Origin: an uncultured Pelagibacteraceae bacterium
GTDB taxonomy: Bacteria; Pseudomonadota; Alphaproteobacteria; Pelagibacterales; AG-422-B15
Assembly: GCA_902614655.1 (NCBI GenBank)
Contig: CACMLX010000007.1
Location: 1-57,829, forward strand
Length of the DNA: 57,829 nucleotides
Reading direction: 5' to 3'
Numbering within the stretch: the stretch's first letter is position 1; each line of letters begins with the position of its first letter. A program made the position numbers and the translations under genes. Below are positions 1-8,263 of this stretch, piece by piece. Under the pieces are notes generated by a model. The model was given only the letters and a program-made list of their open reading frames with translations, did no database searches and was not told the origin of the DNA.

Positions 1-843
1 GTATTACCTAATAGAGATGATTTTGATTACACTATCAGATTGGTATCTGATATAACAGAGTCAAACGGTTCTTCATCTATGGCAACCGTTTGTGGGTCTT
101 CTCTAGCATTAATGGACGCAGGTGTCCCAATTAAAAATTCTGTCTCAGGTATTGCAATGGGACTTATAAAAGAAGGAGATGACTTTGCTGTTTTATCAGA
201 CATTTTAGGTGATGAAGATCATTTAGGCGATATGGACTTTAAAGTAGCAGGTACAAAAGATGGTGTAACATCACTGCAAATGGACATTAAAATTACAGGC
301 ATAACATATGAGATTATGGAGAAAGCTCTTAATCAAGCAAAAGGTGGAAGAGATTACATCTTAAATGAAATGAATAAAGTAATAGACTCGCCAAGAACTG
401 AGCTTGGACCTTACACACCAAGAATTGAAATGATGAAAGTTAAAAGAGATAATATTGGAGAGATCATTGGAAAAGGCGGTGCAACTATAAAAGACATAAT
501 TGAAAAATCAGGAGCAAAAATTGATATTAGCGATAGTGGTAATGTGAAGATAGCTGGAACTAACAATGAGTCAATTCAGGCCGCGATTGATTTAATAAAC
601 TCGATAATTGAAGAACCTGAAGTTGGTCAGGTATATGAGGGAAAGGTTGTTAAAATTATGGAATTTGGTGCATTTGTTAATTTCTTTGGAAAAAGAGATG
701 GGTTGGTACATATTTCACAATTATCTGAAGAGAGAGTTGAGAAAGTTACTGACGTTGTAAGTGAAGGTGATATAGTGAAAGTCAAAGTAATCGGATTTGA
801 TAAAGGCAAGGTTAAATTATCAATAAAGGATGCTGAAATCTAA
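1..843 (+). CDS. pnp: Polyribonucleotide nucleotidyltransferase, 3' part only
   Basis: The reading frame is open from base 1, so this is the C-terminal 280 residues of PNPase, the 3'-5' phosphorolytic exoribonuclease of the RNA degradosome; the N-terminal RNase PH-like domain lies outside the window. Visible parts are the end of the second RNase PH-like core ([21 protein letters not shown]), a KH domain with its GxxG loop ([13 protein letters not shown]), and a C-terminal S1 RNA-binding domain starting near [19 protein letters not shown] and ending in LSIKDAEI. The protein ends directly after S1 without the longer tail seen in many proteobacteria. purF starts 15 bases downstream, so the two may be cotranscribed. 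The identification is secure; the first in-frame ATG (base 40) is internal and not a start. Confidence 0.97.
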   Translation, partial: VLPNRDDFDYTIRLVSDITESNGSSSMATVCGSSLALMDAGVPIKNSVSGIAMGLIKEGDDFAVLSDILGDEDHLGDMDFKVAGTKDGVTSLQMDIKITGITYEIMEKALNQAKGGRDYILNEMNKVIDSPRTELGPYTPRIEMMKVKRDNIGEIIGKGGATIKDIIEKSGAKIDISDSGNVKIAGTNNESIQAAIDLINSIIEEPEVGQVYEGKVVKIMEFGAFVNFFGKRDGLVHISQLSEERVEKVTDVVSEGDIVKVKVIGFDKGKVKLSIKDAEI

Positions 844-858
844 ACAAAGGTTTCATTA

Positions 859-2310
859 ATGGAATACATTAATACTTCAGAAGATAAACTTCATGAAGAA
901 TGTGGTGTATTTGGTATATTTGGAAGCCCAGACGCTTCCACACTTACTGCATTAGGATTACATGCTCTACAACATCGTGGTCAAGAAGGCGCAGGAATTG
1001 TTTCATTTGATGGAGAAAAGTTTCACGGCGTTAGAAGGCCAGGACTCGTTGGGGATCACTTTAATAAACAAGAGGTAATTGATAGGCTAAAGGGCAGCAA
1101 TGCTATTGGTCATGTAAGATATTCAACTACTGGAGACTCAATTTTAAAAAATATCCAGCCATTGTATGCAGATTTAATGTCGGGCGGCTTTGCATGTGCG
1201 CATAATGGAAACCTCACAAATGCTTCAGCTTTAAGAGAAAAACTTGTAAGTCGTGGATCAATTTTTCAATCTACATCTGATACTGAAACAATTTTGCAAT
1301 TAGTTGCACAGTCTGAGAGAAAGCAAATAGTTGATAAACTTATAGATGCTTTATTTCAAATCCATGGAGCCTATTCACTTGTTATTCTTACAAACAAGAA
1401 ACTTATTGGTGTAAGAGATCCTTATGGAATAAGACCTTTAGTTCTTGGTGACCTTAATGGGGCCCCAGTTCTAGCTTCAGAAACATGTGCTCTTGATATT
1501 ATTGGTGCAAAATTTGTCAGAGAAATTGAAAATGGAGAAATAATAATAATTTCAGAAAAAGGGATGGAAAGCATTAAACCTTTCCCAAAAGTTGCAGAAA
1601 GACCATGTATTTTTGAGAGAATTTATTTTTCTCGACCTGACAGTATGTTAGGTGGTAACACAGTTTATTCTTATAGAAAAAATCTTGGAATAGAATTAGC
1701 AAAAGAACATCAAGTTGATGCAGATATAGTTGTACCTGTTCCTGACTCGGGGGTTCCAGCCGCTCTTGGCTATGCTCAGCGGTCAAGCATGCCATTTGAA
1801 CTTGGTATAATTAGAAACCACTATGTTGGAAGAACATTTATTGAGCCATCCCAAAGTATAAGACAATTTGGCGTAAAACTAAAACATAATGCTAATGTTT
1901 CGTATATTAAAAATAAAAAAGTTATTTTAATTGATGACTCAATTGTTAGAGGAACTACAGCTAAAAAAATTATTAAAATGATTTATGATGCAGGTGCAAA
2001 AGAAGTACATTTGGGTATAGCATGTCCTCCGATAAAACATCCTGATTTCTATGGTATAGATACACCTGACTATAATGAACTTATTGCGTCAAAAAATAGT
2101 ATTGAAGAGATTAATAAATCTATTGGATCTAAATCTTTATTTTTCTTATCATTAGAAGGCACTTATCAAGCTATGGGTTATGACTCTAGAAATCCCGATC
2201 AACCTCAATTTACTGATCATTGTTTTACAGGCGAGTACCCTACAAGTTTGATTGATCGTGAAAAAGGCAATATATCAAAACAGTTCTCTCTTTTAACAGA
2301 AAAAAACTAA
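859..2310 (+). CDS. purF: Amidophosphoribosyltransferase (glutamine PRPP amidotransferase)
   Basis: First committed step of purine synthesis: PRPP plus glutamine gives phosphoribosylamine. The N-terminal Ntn-hydrolase (glutaminase) domain follows a 14-residue propeptide, with the nucleophile expected to be Cys15 (HEECGVFGI) after self-cleavage; AHNGNLTN lies in the same domain. The C-terminal phosphoribosyltransferase domain carries the PRPP loop VILIDDSIVRGTT. At 483 residues it has the length of the propeptide-bearing Bacillus-type enzyme. The cysteine ligands that hold a 4Fe-4S cluster in B. subtilis PurF are mostly replaced: HPDFYGID instead of HPCFYGID and a C-terminal NPDQPQFTDHCFTG segment without the paired cysteines, so I infer no cluster. 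The stop interlocks with that of the convergent fabI (4-base overlap). Confidence 0.97.
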   Translation: MEYINTSEDKLHEECGVFGIFGSPDASTLTALGLHALQHRGQEGAGIVSFDGEKFHGVRRPGLVGDHFNKQEVIDRLKGSNAIGHVRYSTTGDSILKNIQPLYADLMSGGFACAHNGNLTNASALREKLVSRGSIFQSTSDTETILQLVAQSERKQIVDKLIDALFQIHGAYSLVILTNKKLIGVRDPYGIRPLVLGDLNGAPVLASETCALDIIGAKFVREIENGEIIIISEKGMESIKPFPKVAERPCIFERIYFSRPDSMLGGNTVYSYRKNLGIELAKEHQVDADIVVPVPDSGVPAALGYAQRSSMPFELGIIRNHYVGRTFIEPSQSIRQFGVKLKHNANVSYIKNKKVILIDDSIVRGTTAKKIIKMIYDAGAKEVHLGIACPPIKHPDFYGIDTPDYNELIASKNSIEEINKSIGSKSLFFLSLEGTYQAMGYDSRNPDQPQFTDHCFTGEYPTSLIDREKGNISKQFSLLTEKN

Positions 2311-3086
2311 ATTTCTTTAGGAACACCTACAATATTATAGCCGCAGTCAACGTAATGTGTTTCACCTGTTACGCCGGAAGACAAATCACTAAGTAAGTAC
2401 AGGCCTGATTTTCCAACATCCTCTAGATCAATGTTTCTATTCATTAAAGAATTTTTCTCAGACCACTTCATCATGTCTTTGCCACCAGAAATACCAGCCA
2501 TAGCAAGTGTTTTCATCGGTCCTGCTGATAATGCATTGACCCTAATGTTTGAAGGGCCGAGATCAGCAGCTAAATATCTTACACTGGACTCAAGAGCAGC
2601 TTTTGCAACACCCATTACGTTGTAGTTCCGAATATATTTTTGAGATCCATCATAAGTAAGTGTTAGAAGTGAACCGCCATTTTTCATTAGTTTTTCAGCT
2701 TCGTGAGCTACCTCTGTAAAAGAAAAACATGAAATAAGCATAGTATTTGAAAAATTATTGCGTGATGTATTCAAATATTTTCCTTTTAATTCTTCTTTTT
2801 CAGAAAATGCTATTGAATGTAATACAAAGTCAATTTCGCCCCAATGATTTCCAATTTCATCAAATGATTTTTTTACTGATCCTTCTTTTAATACGTCACA
2901 TTCAATCAAAAAGTTACTTTTAATTGAATTTGCCAAAGGTTTCACTCTTCGATGCAAGGACTCTCCTTGATAAGTAAAACAAAGCTCAGCGCCTTCATCA
3001 GATAGTTTTTTTGAAATTCCCCAAGCAATAGAATGGTCATTAGCAACACCCATAACCACCCCTTTTTTTCCATGCAGTAAACTCAT
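2307..3086 (-). CDS. fabI: Enoyl-[acyl-carrier-protein] reductase (NADH)
   Basis: Last reductive step of each fatty acid elongation round, reducing trans-2-enoyl-ACP. It is an SDR-fold protein of 259 residues with the FabI-type dinucleotide motif [12 protein letters not shown] near the N-terminus and the catalytic Tyr-x6-Lys pair at Tyr155 and Lys162 in [13 protein letters not shown], plus Tyr145 in LTYDG. It is the last gene of fabA-fabB-fabI and its ATG overlaps the fabB stop in an ATGA junction, suggesting translational coupling. No other enoyl reductase is seen in the window. The residues match the classical triclosan-sensitive type, but sensitivity is not deduced here. Confidence 0.96.
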   Translation of the reverse strand: MSLLHGKKGVVMGVANDHSIAWGISKKLSDEGAELCFTYQGESLHRRVKPLANSIKSNFLIECDVLKEGSVKKSFDEIGNHWGEIDFVLHSIAFSEKEELKGKYLNTSRNNFSNTMLISCFSFTEVAHEAEKLMKNGGSLLTLTYDGSQKYIRNYNVMGVAKAALESSVRYLAADLGPSNIRVNALSAGPMKTLAMAGISGGKDMMKWSEKNSLMNRNIDLEDVGKSGLYLLSDLSSGVTGETHYVDCGYNIVGVPKEI

Positions 3087-4294
3087 CCTTCAAACCTCTT
3101 AAACACTAATGATGCATTTGTACCGCCAAATCCAAAGCTATTACTCATTGCGGTATCAATTTTTTCATCATGACGTGAAGTTAGAATATTCATTCCAACT
3201 GCTTCATCATCCAACTCATCAATATTAGCAGACTCTGAAACAAAATTATTATTCATCATTAATAAAGTGTAAATTGACTCATGAACACCAGCAGCGCCTA
3301 AAGAATGCCCACTTAAAGATTTTGTAGAACTGATAAGGGGTAAATCATCTTTAAAGACTTTTTTTATTGCTTTTAATTCAGCAATATCACCTACAGGCGT
3401 TGATGTTCCGTGAGCATTAATGTAATCAATTTTTTCAATATCTTTTTTTGCCATCATCATGCATCTTTCAGCACCTTCTCCTGATGGCTGAACCATGTCA
3501 TGACCATCCGATGTAGCTCCATAACCAACTATCTCCGCATATATCTTGGCATTTCTTTTTACCGCTGTTTCTAAATCTTCCAAAACAACTACCCCACCTC
3601 CGCCAGCAATTACAAAACCATCACGATGTTTATCAAAAGCCCTGGAAGATTTTGAAGGTTGATCATTATATTTTGAAGATAAAGCGGGCATTGCATCAAA
3701 GAGTGCTGACAAAGTCCAATCTAATTCCTCACCTCCTCCAGCAAATATACGATCTTGTTTTCCCATTTGTATAATTTCATAAGCATTACCTATACAATGA
3801 GCACTTGTAGAGCATGCTGAACTTATTGAATAATTTATACCTTTAATTTTAAAATACGTTGATAAAGTTGCAGAGTTGGTGCTGCACATGACTTTTGGAA
3901 CACTTGTAGGACCAATTTTTTTCGGACCTTTTTCTCGAGTGATGTCAAACGCTCTCAGTAAGCTTTTGGTAGATGGTCCACCCGATCCCATAATTAAACC
4001 TGTCATATTATTCGATATTTCATCTTTATTAAGTCCGGAGTCCTCAATGGCCTCATTCATAGCAATATAATTATAGCTCGCTCCATCTCCCATAAATCTA
4101 AGAAACTTTCTTTCTATATTTTCTTCTAAATTGAGATCTATTTGGCCACTTACCTGGCTTCTAAAACCCATTTCTTTTTGTGATTGGTCAAAAGAAATAC
4201 CAGACGAAGCATTGTATAATGATGATTTTACTTCATCCTTATTATTTCCAAGCGATGATACGATTCCAAGGCCTGTAATTACAACTCTTCTCAT
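3083..4294 (-). CDS. fabB: 3-oxoacyl-ACP synthase I
   Basis: Condensing enzyme that elongates unsaturated acyl chains made by FabA. The thiolase-fold protein of 403 residues has the full Cys-His-His triad: Cys161 (SSACSTSAH), His295 ([11 protein letters not shown]) and His330 ([11 protein letters not shown]). Coupling to FabA and the length favour FabB over FabF. The start ATG shares one base with the fabA stop (TAATG) and the end overlaps fabI by four bases, so the three genes form a tightly coupled operon read toward purF. Confidence 0.95.
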   Translation of the reverse strand: MRRVVITGLGIVSSLGNNKDEVKSSLYNASSGISFDQSQKEMGFRSQVSGQIDLNLEENIERKFLRFMGDGASYNYIAMNEAIEDSGLNKDEISNNMTGLIMGSGGPSTKSLLRAFDITREKGPKKIGPTSVPKVMCSTNSATLSTYFKIKGINYSISSACSTSAHCIGNAYEIIQMGKQDRIFAGGGEELDWTLSALFDAMPALSSKYNDQPSKSSRAFDKHRDGFVIAGGGGVVVLEDLETAVKRNAKIYAEIVGYGATSDGHDMVQPSGEGAERCMMMAKKDIEKIDYINAHGTSTPVGDIAELKAIKKVFKDDLPLISSTKSLSGHSLGAAGVHESIYTLLMMNNNFVSESANIDELDDEAVGMNILTSRHDEKIDTAMSNSFGFGGTNASLVFKRFEG

Positions 4295-4794
4295 TATTTA
4301 ATCAGTCCTACTTTTAATCCTTCGGCAGAATATATTTGCTTACCATCTACTTCTACCACTCCATCACCTACTCCTACAATAACACCTCTTTTTATTATTT
4401 TTTTCATTTCAATTTTATATTCAACCAATTTTGAGTCCTTTAAAATTTCACCACCAAACTTTACGTTTCCTGAACCTAGCGCCCTACCGCGTCCAGGTTC
4501 ACCAATCCATCCCAAATAGAACCCAACTAATTGCCACATTGCATCCAAACCTAGACATCCTGGCATCACAGGATCCATTTCAAAATGACAATCAAAAAAC
4601 CATAAGTCTGGTGTTACGTCCAATTGAGCAACAATTTCACCTTTACCGAATTTACCACCACTATCAGTAATTTTTGTTATTCTATCAAACATTAACATTG
4701 GCGGAAGTGGAAGCCGTGCATTTCCAATACCAAACATTGTGCCGTGAGCGCAATCTAAAAGATCTTCTTTTGTAAAGCTTGATTTTTTTTCCAC
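4294..4794 (-). CDS. fabA: 3-hydroxydecanoyl-ACP dehydratase/isomerase
   Basis: Introduces the double bond in unsaturated fatty acid synthesis by dehydrating 3-hydroxydecanoyl-ACP and isomerising trans-2- to cis-3-decenoyl-ACP. Single hot-dog fold of 166 residues; the catalytic His70 ([16 protein letters not shown]) and Asp84 (LGLDAMWQL) fall at the same positions as in E. coli FabA. The start is GTG at 4794; no in-frame ATG precedes it, and the N-terminus ([12 protein letters not shown]) aligns with the family. It is the promoter-proximal gene of fabABI, divergent from irr across a 91-base gap that contains a perfect inverted repeat. Confidence 0.96.
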   Translation of the reverse strand: MEKKSSFTKEDLLDCAHGTMFGIGNARLPLPPMLMFDRITKITDSGGKFGKGEIVAQLDVTPDLWFFDCHFEMDPVMPGCLGLDAMWQLVGFYLGWIGEPGRGRALGSGNVKFGGEILKDSKLVEYKIEMKKIIKRGVIVGVGDGVVEVDGKQIYSAEGLKVGLIK

Positions 4795-4835
4795 AAGGTT
4801 TATCTATCTTATTGTTTTATATGAAGTTTATAAGA

Positions 4836-4865
4836 TTAATGTATTATTATTGTAAAATACATTAA
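4836..4865. promoter_or_regulatory. Perfect 10-bp inverted repeat between fabA and irr
   Basis: Arms TTAATGTATT (4836-4845) and AATACATTAA (4856-4865) are exact reverse complements separated by ten bases (ATTATTGTAA). The repeat sits in the divergent promoter region of fabA and irr, starting 42 bases from the fabA start codon and ending 20 bases before the irr ATG. It may be a protein-binding operator for one or both genes, or a hairpin in the irr leader. It does not match the ICE or the Fur 7-1-7 motif; the regulator is unknown. Confidence 0.5.
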
Positions 4866-4885
4866 ATTTTAATAAAAATAAATTT

Positions 4886-5278
4886 ATGAAAGATATCAAG
4901 CATTTTTTGAGACAAAATTCGCTAAGACCAACTAAGCAAAGAGTGATTATAGCAAATTACTTATTTGACGGTGTAAACAAGCATGTAACAGCTGAAACTC
5001 TATCAAATAAACTTTTGAAGATGAAAGCAGGGATATCTCTTGCAACAATTTATAATACCCTTCACGACTTTTACGAAAAAGGTCTTTTAAAAAAATTAAT
5101 GATTAATTCTGAACGTATTTATTTTGATACTAACACCGAGCATCATCACCACTTTTATTCTAAAAAGGATCAAAAATTGATTGATATAAATGTAGACATG
5201 AAAGTAAGTGGCCTCCCAAAGCCTCCAAAAAATAAAAAAATTAATAAGATAGAAGTTCTAGTTCACTTAGATAATTAA
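4886..5278 (+). CDS. irr: Fur-family regulator, Irr type
   Basis: Transcription factor of the Fur superfamily, 130 residues: winged-helix domain first (LRPTKQRVIIANYLF, then the recognition segment SLATIYNTLHDF), then a short dimerisation domain. The His run at 86-89 (TEHHHHFY) matches the haem/metal-binding histidine cluster characteristic of Irr. The protein contains no cysteine, so it lacks both the N-terminal haem regulatory motif of Bradyrhizobium Irr and the CxxC zinc sites of classical Fur. Irr is known to control haem and iron genes in alphaproteobacteria according to haem status. The neighbourhood (fabA-fabB-fabI on one side, rubrerythrin on the other) is a familiar setting for irr in this class. 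Starts at ATG 4886 without a clear Shine-Dalgarno. Confidence 0.85.
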   Translation: MKDIKHFLRQNSLRPTKQRVIIANYLFDGVNKHVTAETLSNKLLKMKAGISLATIYNTLHDFYEKGLLKKLMINSERIYFDTNTEHHHHFYSKKDQKLIDINVDMKVSGLPKPPKNKKINKIEVLVHLDN

Positions 5279-5279
5279 T

Positions 5280-5294
5280 TGATAATAATTCTCA
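5280..5294. promoter_or_regulatory. Fur-like 7-1-7 box / RirA-type TGA-N9-TCA box
   Basis: The sequence TGATAATAATTCTCA begins two bases after the irr stop. It matches the Fur 7-1-7 consensus TGATAATNATTATCA at all but one defined position and also fits the RirA iron-responsive operator form TGA-N9-TCA. It lies upstream of the rubrerythrin promoter and immediately before an ICE-like palindrome. Which factor binds (Fur/Mur, RirA or an IscR relative) cannot be told from the window. Confidence 0.55.
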
Positions 5295-5301
5295 ATATCA
5301 G

Positions 5302-5318
5302 TTTAGAACGATTCTAAT
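5302..5318. promoter_or_regulatory. ICE-like palindrome (probable Irr operator)
   Basis: TTTAGAA-CGA-TTCTAAT: a TTAGAA/TTCTAA inverted repeat with a 3-base spacer, differing in one outer base from the iron control element form TTTAGAA-N3-TTCTAAA reported for Irr in alphaproteobacteria. It ends four bases before the -35 hexamer of rubrerythrin and sits just downstream of irr. A position upstream of -35 would fit activation, though occlusion of polymerase is also possible. Confidence 0.6.
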
Positions 5319-5321
5319 GTA

Positions 5322-5349
5322 TTGACTTTTTTTAAATCAATTATATCTT
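5322..5349 (+). promoter_or_regulatory. Predicted sigma-70 type promoter of rubrerythrin
   Basis: A -35 element TTGACT (5322-5327) is followed after 15-16 bases by TATATC/TATCTT (5343-5349) as -10 candidates. Downstream there is a strong Shine-Dalgarno AAGGAGAG (5364-5371) five bases from the rubrerythrin ATG, stronger than for most genes in the window. The -10 assignment is approximate. Confidence 0.5.
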
Positions 5350-5375
5350 TGTATTAATTTATTAAGGAGAGACAA

Positions 5376-5795
5376 ATGACTGAATTAAAAGATAGTAAAA
5401 CTTTGGATAACCTAAAAGCAGCATTTGCAGGTGAGAGCCAAGCAAATAGAAGATATTTATACTTTGCACAAAAAGCAGATGTTGAAGGCCACAATGATGT
5501 AGCTGCTGTATTTAGATCAACTGCAGAAGGTGAAACAGGACACGCTCATGGACATTTAGAGTTTATGGAAGAAGTAGGTGATCCTGCAACAGGAGAACCA
5601 ATTGGTTCAACAGAGGATAATCTAAAAGCTGCTATAGCTGGAGAAACTCATGAGTATACAGATATGTATCCAGGCATGGCAAAGACTGCAAGAGAAGAGG
5701 GTTTTGACGAAATAGCTGATTGGTTCGAAACATTGGCTAAAGCTGAAAAGTCTCACGCAGGTAAATTCCAAAAAACATTAGACTCAATTGATTAA
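5376..5795 (+). CDS. Rubrerythrin-like diiron protein without rubredoxin domain
   Basis: Ferritin-like four-helix diiron protein of 139 residues, expected to reduce peroxide or handle iron in the cytoplasm. Two internally similar halves begin [10 protein letters not shown] and [10 protein letters not shown]. Likely diiron ligands are Glu20, Glu53 and His56 (EGETGH), Glu90/Glu93 (GETHEY), Glu124 and His127 (AEKSH). There is no C-terminal CxxC rubredoxin domain, so it resembles sulerythrin-type single-domain rubrerythrins and needs a separate electron donor. It has a strong RBS, two iron-box-like sequences and its own promoter upstream, and a good terminator right after its stop, implying high and regulated expression. 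The next two genes (Fe-S protein, DUF3501) look functionally linked. Confidence 0.9.
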   Translation: MTELKDSKTLDNLKAAFAGESQANRRYLYFAQKADVEGHNDVAAVFRSTAEGETGHAHGHLEFMEEVGDPATGEPIGSTEDNLKAAIAGETHEYTDMYPGMAKTAREEGFDEIADWFETLAKAEKSHAGKFQKTLDSID

Positions 5796-5800
5796 TTAAA

Positions 5801-5825
5801 AAGGGGCTAAAATAGCCCCTTTTTT
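5801..5825 (+). terminator. Rho-independent terminator after rubrerythrin
   Basis: Stem AAGGGGCTA (5801-5809) pairs with TAGCCCCTT (5813-5821) around a 3-base AAA loop and runs into T residues to 5825. It begins six bases after the rubrerythrin stop, and the next gene starts at 5831. Because that gene follows at once, partial read-through may set a rubrerythrin-high, downstream-low expression ratio. Confidence 0.85.
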
Positions 5826-5830
5826 CTATC

Positions 5831-7171
5831 ATGGATATAAAAAAAGAAGGCAGTTTAGCTGCACCTACACGTGATATTGTAGATTGGAACTCAGATGAAT
5901 ATCTGAACGAAAAAGCTTTAGATGCTGAGATGCGTCGACAGTTTGAAGTTTGTCATAGTTGCCGACGGTGCTTTAATCTCTGCGATAGTTTTCCAACATT
6001 ATTTGATTTTATTGACGACTCGCCAAATGAGTCAGTTGATGATTTAACAAAAAAACATTTCGAGGATGTTACAGATAAATGCACATTATGTGATATGTGT
6101 TTTATGACTAAATGTCCTTACGTACCACCCCATGAATTTAATATCGATTTTCCTCATCTGATGCTCAGATATAGAACTTATCAAGAAAATCAAAAAAAAT
6201 TATCTAAAATTCCAAAAGAACTTGCAAAGGTAGATCGAAATGCGAGTCTCGCAAGACTGTCGCCCAGTATAGCTAATTGGTCATCTGATAAAAAAAATAA
6301 ATTAACAAGAAGTCCGTTGGAATTTATGACAGGCATAGATAAAGATGCTGAATTACCTAAGTTCGAAAAAAAGTCATTTCATGATAACTTCAAAAATATT
6401 TCTAATAAGCTAAATAAAAATGCTCCAGCTTATGGAAGAAAGGTTGCAATTTATTCAACATGTTATGTTAACCATAATAATTCAAAAGTTGGAGTCGCAG
6501 CTAATAATGTTTTAAATTTTAATGGTGTGGACACAATATCAACGTACCCAGGTTGTTGCGGAATGCCGCATCTAGAGCAAGCACAGCATGAAAAAGTAAA
6601 AATTCAATCAGAAAACATCTCAGAAGAATTATGTAAACTTATCAATCAAGGTTATGACATAGTAACTCTCACAGCCAGTTGTGGTTTAATGTTAAAATTT
6701 GAATGGCCATTAATTAACCCAGAAAATAAAAATGTTAAAAGGCTATCAAAGCATGTTTTTGACATTGATGAATATATTGTTGATATAGCTAAAAAAGAAG
6801 GACTTGCTGATGGTTTACAATCTTTTGATGATGGCATTACTGTTCACAACGCATGCCATGCTCGGGCACAAAATATGGGCAATAAAGCATTAGAAATGTT
6901 GAAAAAAATTCCCGAAACCAAAGTGGATGTTGTTGAAAAGTGCGCTGGGCACGGAGGAACTTTTGGGGTTATGAAAAAAACTAGAAAGTCGGCAATTAAA
7001 TACGGCAGGGCAACTGCTCGTCAAATTCGAAACAAAAAAAACAAGTATATGGTCTCGGACTGCCCTCTTGCTTGTAAGCATTTAAATGAATTTTTAAATG
7101 AAGATAAAGATACAAAATATATTTCAATGCACCCAATAGAAGTGATAGCAAAATCCTATAATTTAACTTGA
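5831..7171 (+). CDS. HdrD/GlpC-like iron-sulfur oxidoreductase subunit
   Basis: Protein of 446 residues in the heterodisulfide reductase D / GlpC family. The N-terminal half has two 4Fe-4S motifs: C41-x2-C44-x2-C47-x3-C51 (CHSCRRCFNLC) and C84-x2-C87-x2-C90-x4-C95 (CTLCDMCFMTKCP), the second with one extra residue. The C-terminal half has CCG-type cysteine-rich segments (TYPGCCGMPHLE, and KCAGHGG followed by SDCPLACKHL). Such proteins pass electrons, often between a membrane quinone or flavoprotein and a soluble acceptor. There is no signal peptide or membrane helix. Placement between a rubredoxin-less rubrerythrin and a DUF3501 gene suggests it supplies electrons to rubrerythrin; that is inference. 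It is not GlpC proper, as no glpA/glpB is present. Confidence 0.8.
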   Translation: MDIKKEGSLAAPTRDIVDWNSDEYLNEKALDAEMRRQFEVCHSCRRCFNLCDSFPTLFDFIDDSPNESVDDLTKKHFEDVTDKCTLCDMCFMTKCPYVPPHEFNIDFPHLMLRYRTYQENQKKLSKIPKELAKVDRNASLARLSPSIANWSSDKKNKLTRSPLEFMTGIDKDAELPKFEKKSFHDNFKNISNKLNKNAPAYGRKVAIYSTCYVNHNNSKVGVAANNVLNFNGVDTISTYPGCCGMPHLEQAQHEKVKIQSENISEELCKLINQGYDIVTLTASCGLMLKFEWPLINPENKNVKRLSKHVFDIDEYIVDIAKKEGLADGLQSFDDGITVHNACHARAQNMGNKALEMLKKIPETKVDVVEKCAGHGGTFGVMKKTRKSAIKYGRATARQIRNKKNKYMVSDCPLACKHLNEFLNEDKDTKYISMHPIEVIAKSYNLT

Positions 7172-7201
7172 TATTTAATGATTAATTATTAGGTAAGTGA
7201 T

Positions 7202-7795
7202 ATGCCAATCGAACAAAAAAAAATCGACTCATCAGATTTACTAGACTTAAATACTTATTCAAAAGAGCGTAAGGCAATTCGAAAAGAAGTTGTTGCAATG
7301 AAAAAAAATAGACGAGTAGAGTTAGGACCACATTCTACTTTCTACTTTGAAAATTTTTTTACAATGAAGGCTCAAATACAGGAAATGCTTTATATTGAAA
7401 AAGGTGGCGATGAGCAATTAAGAGATGAGTTAGAGGCATATAATCCCCTAATACCAAATGGTTCAGAATTAGTTGCAACATTCATGTTTGAAATAGATAA
7501 TCCAATAACTAGAAAAAAAGTTTTGTCATCTTTAGGTAATGTAGAAAATAAAACATATATAAAGGTAAATGGAAATAAAATTTTTGCTGTGCCTGAAAAT
7601 GACGTAGATCGTACAGACAATTCAGGAAAAACATCATCAGTTCATTTTCTGCACTTTAAGTTTGAAGATCATCATATCAGAGATTTTAAAGATATGGATT
7701 GCACTGTAGAGATTGGAACCGACCACGAACACTATCCACATATTTCTGTACTTACTAATGAGGTAAAGACTGCACTAATAAAAGATTTTGATTAA
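7202..7795 (+). CDS. DUF3501 family protein
   Basis: A 197-residue soluble protein that I recognise as DUF3501; no biochemical function is established. It is charged, has no signal peptide or transmembrane segment and no cysteine. The N-terminal ELGPHSTFYFENFFTMKAQIQEML segment is helical in character; histidine clusters occur near the C-terminus (VHFLHFKFEDHHIRDF and GTDHEHYPHIS) and could bind metal. It follows the HdrD/GlpC-like gene by 30 bases with no terminator between them, and I recall DUF3501 genes beside rubrerythrin and such Fe-S proteins in other genomes, so it probably belongs to the same oxidant or iron response. Its stop interlocks with that of dut. Confidence 0.75.
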   Translation: MPIEQKKIDSSDLLDLNTYSKERKAIRKEVVAMKKNRRVELGPHSTFYFENFFTMKAQIQEMLYIEKGGDEQLRDELEAYNPLIPNGSELVATFMFEIDNPITRKKVLSSLGNVENKTYIKVNGNKIFAVPENDVDRTDNSGKTSSVHFLHFKFEDHHIRDFKDMDCTVEIGTDHEHYPHISVLTNEVKTALIKDFD

Positions 7796-8253
7796 TCTTT
7801 TCCAGTAGATCCAAATCCTCCATCTCCTCTTTTTGTTTGATCAAGATCTTGAACTTCTTTAAACGTTACTTGTATAGCATTTGTGAAGACCATTTGAGCA
7901 ATTCTATCTTTTGGATGAACGGTAAATTCATCTTTGCTTAAATTTATTAATACAACTTTAATTTCACCTCTATAATCACTGTCTATTGTTCCAGGAGTGT
8001 TTAATATTGTTATACCATGTTTAAATGCTAAACCAGATCTTGGCCGAATCTGAGCCTCCAAACCTTTTGGCATTGCAATCGAAATTCCACATGGAATAAT
8101 TTCTCTTTCCCATGGACCAATTTTAATTAAATTTTCAATGGATGCACTTAAGTCAACTCCAGCAGCCTCATCAGTCTGATAAGAAGGAACATCAAAATCC
8201 TTAAGCTTTGAAATTTTTTTTATATGTACTTCTGAAATAGGTAGATTAGCCAA
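7792..8253 (-). CDS. dut: dUTP diphosphatase
   Basis: Trimeric dUTPase that hydrolyses dUTP to dUMP, keeping uracil out of DNA and feeding dTMP synthesis. All five family motifs are visible in 153 residues: AGVDLSA, RPRSGLAFKHG, GTIDSDYRGEI, KDRIAQMVF and the glycine-rich C-terminal arm RGDGGFGSTGKD. The start appears to be TTG at 8253: no ATG or GTG precedes the conserved N-terminus before an upstream stop. coaBC ends 10 bases upstream, a pairing common in proteobacteria. Confidence 0.95.
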   Translation of the reverse strand: MANLPISEVHIKKISKLKDFDVPSYQTDEAAGVDLSASIENLIKIGPWEREIIPCGISIAMPKGLEAQIRPRSGLAFKHGITILNTPGTIDSDYRGEIKVVLINLSKDEFTVHPKDRIAQMVFTNAIQVTFKEVQDLDQTKRGDGGFGSTGKD

Positions 8254-8263
8254 ATCAATAATA

